A stretch of DNA of 8,396 nucleotides from Proteiniphilum sp. (GTDB lineage Bacteria; Bacteroidota; Bacteroidia; Bacteroidales; Dysgonomonadaceae), in contig JAENWZ010000084.1 of assembly GCA_016649795.1 (NCBI GenBank), forward strand, positions 1 through 8,396, read 5' to 3'. A program made the position numbers and the translations under genes. The stretch's first letter is position 1. Each line of letters begins with the position of its first letter. The notes under the pieces are model-generated. The model searched no databases, was not told where the DNA came from, and worked only from the letters and a program-made list of their open reading frames with translations. Shown piece after piece: positions 7,082 to 8,396 of this stretch.

Positions 7082-8221
7082 ATGAGAACAAATTATTTGC
7101 TACTACTATCAATTTCGTTATTTCTTTTTGGATGTACTACAACAAAAAGTGAACTGACCCTGCAAATTGAGAATCCCGGGATAACTGACAGGGATAATGA
7201 GATGGTTGAAGTTGCATGGGAAAAAATTCAACAAAAACTTTCCCTGGCGGCAGATCAAACCATTATTATCACCGATAGCGAGGGACTGCAGTTACCCTAC
7301 CAGCTAGTGACTAACGGCAAAGAAAAGGCAGAGACACTTATCTTTCCCGTTTCCCTGAAAGCGGGAGAAAAAAGCGTTTACCGTCTCTCGATAGGAGATC
7401 CCGCACCATTTCAACCCCTGGTTTACGGCCGACTGGTGCCTGAACGGAAGGACGACTTCGCATGGGAGAATAACCGCACTGCCTTCAGGGTCTATGGTCC
7501 CGCGCTGAAAGCTACAGGAGAGATAAGCAACGGGATGGATTTCTGGGCAAAAAATACCGAATCGCTTATCATAGATAAATGGTATAAAAACGACCTGTCG
7601 GGGGTAGCTTCTTACCACGTGGATCACGGCGAAGGGCTGGACTTCTACAAAGTAGGGAGAACGCTGGGTTTGGGCATGACAGCCCCTCTCCACAACGACA
7701 CGCTCTGCCTCGGGGACAATTTCGTTTCGGCAGAGATCCTCGATAAAGGACCGCTTCGTTTCACTTTCAAACTCACGTACGATCCTTATATGGCCGGTGG
7801 ACATGAGATAAAAGAAACACGGATTATCTCCCTCGATGCCTATAGCCATTTCAACAGGGTGACCAATATTTTCGAGACAGATAGCTCTCATTTAATGCTG
7901 GCAACAGGTATCGTGATGGCTCAGGATCAACCGGAAATCACCTTTGACGACAACAGCGGCATCATCGCTTACGAGATACCCGGTGACGACACCAACGGAA
8001 TTATCTATACCGCGGCCATTCATCCTGATGGGTTTGATTCTGTCGGAGTGTTGAACGGGCATTATGCAGGGATGAACAGTTATCAGCCCGGGGAAACGTA
8101 TACCTACTATACAGGAGGAGGCTGGAGTAAAGCCGGATTTAAGAGTTTCGATGACTGGACAGCGTTTTTAAAAGAGAAGAAAGAGAATATAAATCAACCA
8201 TTCACAATAAATATTGACTAA
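7082..8221 (+). CDS. DUF4861-type lipoprotein in the uronate operon, function unknown
   Basis: 379 aa. A short signal peptide ends in the lipobox-like LFGC with Cys18 lipidated; no acidic run follows (CTTTKSE), so an inner-leaflet, periplasm-facing anchor is more likely than surface display. The rest (about 25-375) is one domain that I recognise as DUF4861 from PERKDDFAWENNRTAFRVYG (120-139), FWAKNT (154-159), YHVDHGEGLDFYKVG (178-192), ISLDAYSHFNR (249-259) and YTGGGWSKAGF (343-353). The acidic and histidine-rich YHVDHGEGLD segment is a candidate active or ligand site. No biochemical function is known to me; being locked between kduD and kdgK suggests work on unsaturated or other uronic-acid sugars before import. 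An enzyme (hydrolase, lyase or epimerase) or a binding protein would both fit. kdgK starts 2 nt after its stop. Family call fairly sure, role open. Confidence 0.8.
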   Translation: MRTNYLLLLSISLFLFGCTTTKSELTLQIENPGITDRDNEMVEVAWEKIQQKLSLAADQTIIITDSEGLQLPYQLVTNGKEKAETLIFPVSLKAGEKSVYRLSIGDPAPFQPLVYGRLVPERKDDFAWENNRTAFRVYGPALKATGEISNGMDFWAKNTESLIIDKWYKNDLSGVASYHVDHGEGLDFYKVGRTLGLGMTAPLHNDTLCLGDNFVSAEILDKGPLRFTFKLTYDPYMAGGHEIKETRIISLDAYSHFNRVTNIFETDSSHLMLATGIVMAQDQPEITFDDNSGIIAYEIPGDDTNGIIYTAAIHPDGFDSVGVLNGHYAGMNSYQPGETYTYYTGGGWSKAGFKSFDDWTAFLKEKKENINQPFTINID

Positions 8222-8223
8222 TA

Positions 8224-8342
8224 ATGCATAAAGTAGTCACTTTTGGTGAGATCATGCTGCGTCTGGCCACACCGGGTTATAAAAGATTCATTCAGTCCGA
8301 TAATCTCGGTGCCACTTTTGGCGGAGGTGAGGCCAATGTGGC
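8224..8342 (+). CDS. kdgK: 2-keto-3-deoxygluconate kinase (PfkB family), 3'-truncated by adapter
   Basis: Only the first 39 codons and two further bases are genomic. The peptide starts MHKVVTFGEIMLRLATPGY and runs to GGGEANVA (residues 33-40), the N-terminal substrate-binding signature of PfkB-family KDG kinases; full-length members are about 330-345 aa. The enzyme (EC 2.7.1.45) phosphorylates KDG, the KduD product, to KDPG in the cytoplasm. The ATG lies 2 nt after the upstream stop, implying translational coupling. After base 8342 the reading frame stays open through adapter sequence and gives a false tail CLLYTSPSPRDFGLSRM, which should not be annotated. The call rests on a short segment but is strongly supported by context. 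Confidence 0.88.
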
Positions 8343-8396
8343 CTGTCTCTTATACACATCTCCGAGCCCACGAGACTTCGGCCTATCTCGTATGCC
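8343..8396 (+). other. Illumina Nextera adapter read-through (artefact, not genomic)
   Basis: In order: the 19-base Tn5 mosaic end CTGTCTCTTATACACATCT (8343-8361), the Nextera read-2 side CCGAGCCCACGAGAC (8362-8376), an 8-base index TTCGGCCT (8377-8384) and the start of the P7 flow-cell sequence ATCTCGTATGCC (8385-8396). This exact layout is that of a library insert end, so the genomic sequence stops at 8342 (base 8343 could be shared). The window edge is therefore an assembly end. Confidence 0.98.

Noticed and set aside
8343..8361. Tn5 mosaic end as evidence of a transposon
   Set aside because: It is followed directly by the Nextera adapter, index and P7 sequence, so it is a library artefact and not an integrated element.
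8343..8395. Continuation of the KdgK reading frame
   Set aside because: The residues after GGGEANVA come from adapter bases and do not resemble the kinase family.

Overview
The window looks like a piece of a Bacteroidota (probably Bacteroidales) chromosome carrying plant-polysaccharide and uronate catabolism genes. The evidence is: two lipoproteins with short Bacteroidota-style signal peptides, weak or absent Shine-Dalgarno sites, a good match to the Bacteroidota -7 promoter element (TAnnTTTG, seen as TATATTTG), and a GH3 enzyme of a type common in polysaccharide utilisation loci. No SusC/SusD pair, transposase, tRNA, rRNA or CRISPR is visible. Genus is not determinable from the sequence alone.

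Layout: (i) 1-1032, plus strand, the 3' part of a Gfo/Idh/MocA-family oxidoreductase whose N-terminus lies off the left edge. (ii) 1078-3687, minus strand, convergent with the first gene, a PA14-containing GH3 glycosidase lipoprotein. (iii) An AT-rich divergent gap, then a LacI-family regulator at 4009-5079, plus strand, with a perfect 12-bp palindrome on its own promoter. (iv) A 336-nt gap containing a second copy of that operator and a -7 box, followed by a tight plus-strand operon: kduI (5416-6258), kduD (6272-7063), a DUF4861-type lipoprotein (7082-8221) and the start of kdgK (8224-8342). (v) The final 54 bases are not genomic: they are an Illumina Nextera read-through adapter with index.

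How it works together: unsaturated uronic acids released by polysaccharide lyases and unsaturated-uronyl hydrolases rearrange to 4-deoxy-L-threo-5-hexosulose uronate. KduI isomerises this to 2,5-diketo-3-deoxygluconate, KduD reduces that to 2-keto-3-deoxygluconate (KDG), and KdgK phosphorylates KDG for KDPG aldolase. The GH3 enzyme and the DUF4861 lipoprotein are predicted to act outside the cytoplasm, probably in the periplasm, upstream of this route. The two matching operators, both with a central CpG, suggest that the LacI-type protein represses itself and the kdu operon, with a pathway intermediate as likely inducer; this regulatory model is inferred.

Most of the window is recognisable uronate catabolism. 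The less ordinary points are the DUF4861 lipoprotein of unknown function inside a core uronate operon, the inferred two-site LacI regulon, the cysteine-rich oxidoreductase, and the adapter contamination that truncates kdgK and creates a false peptide.
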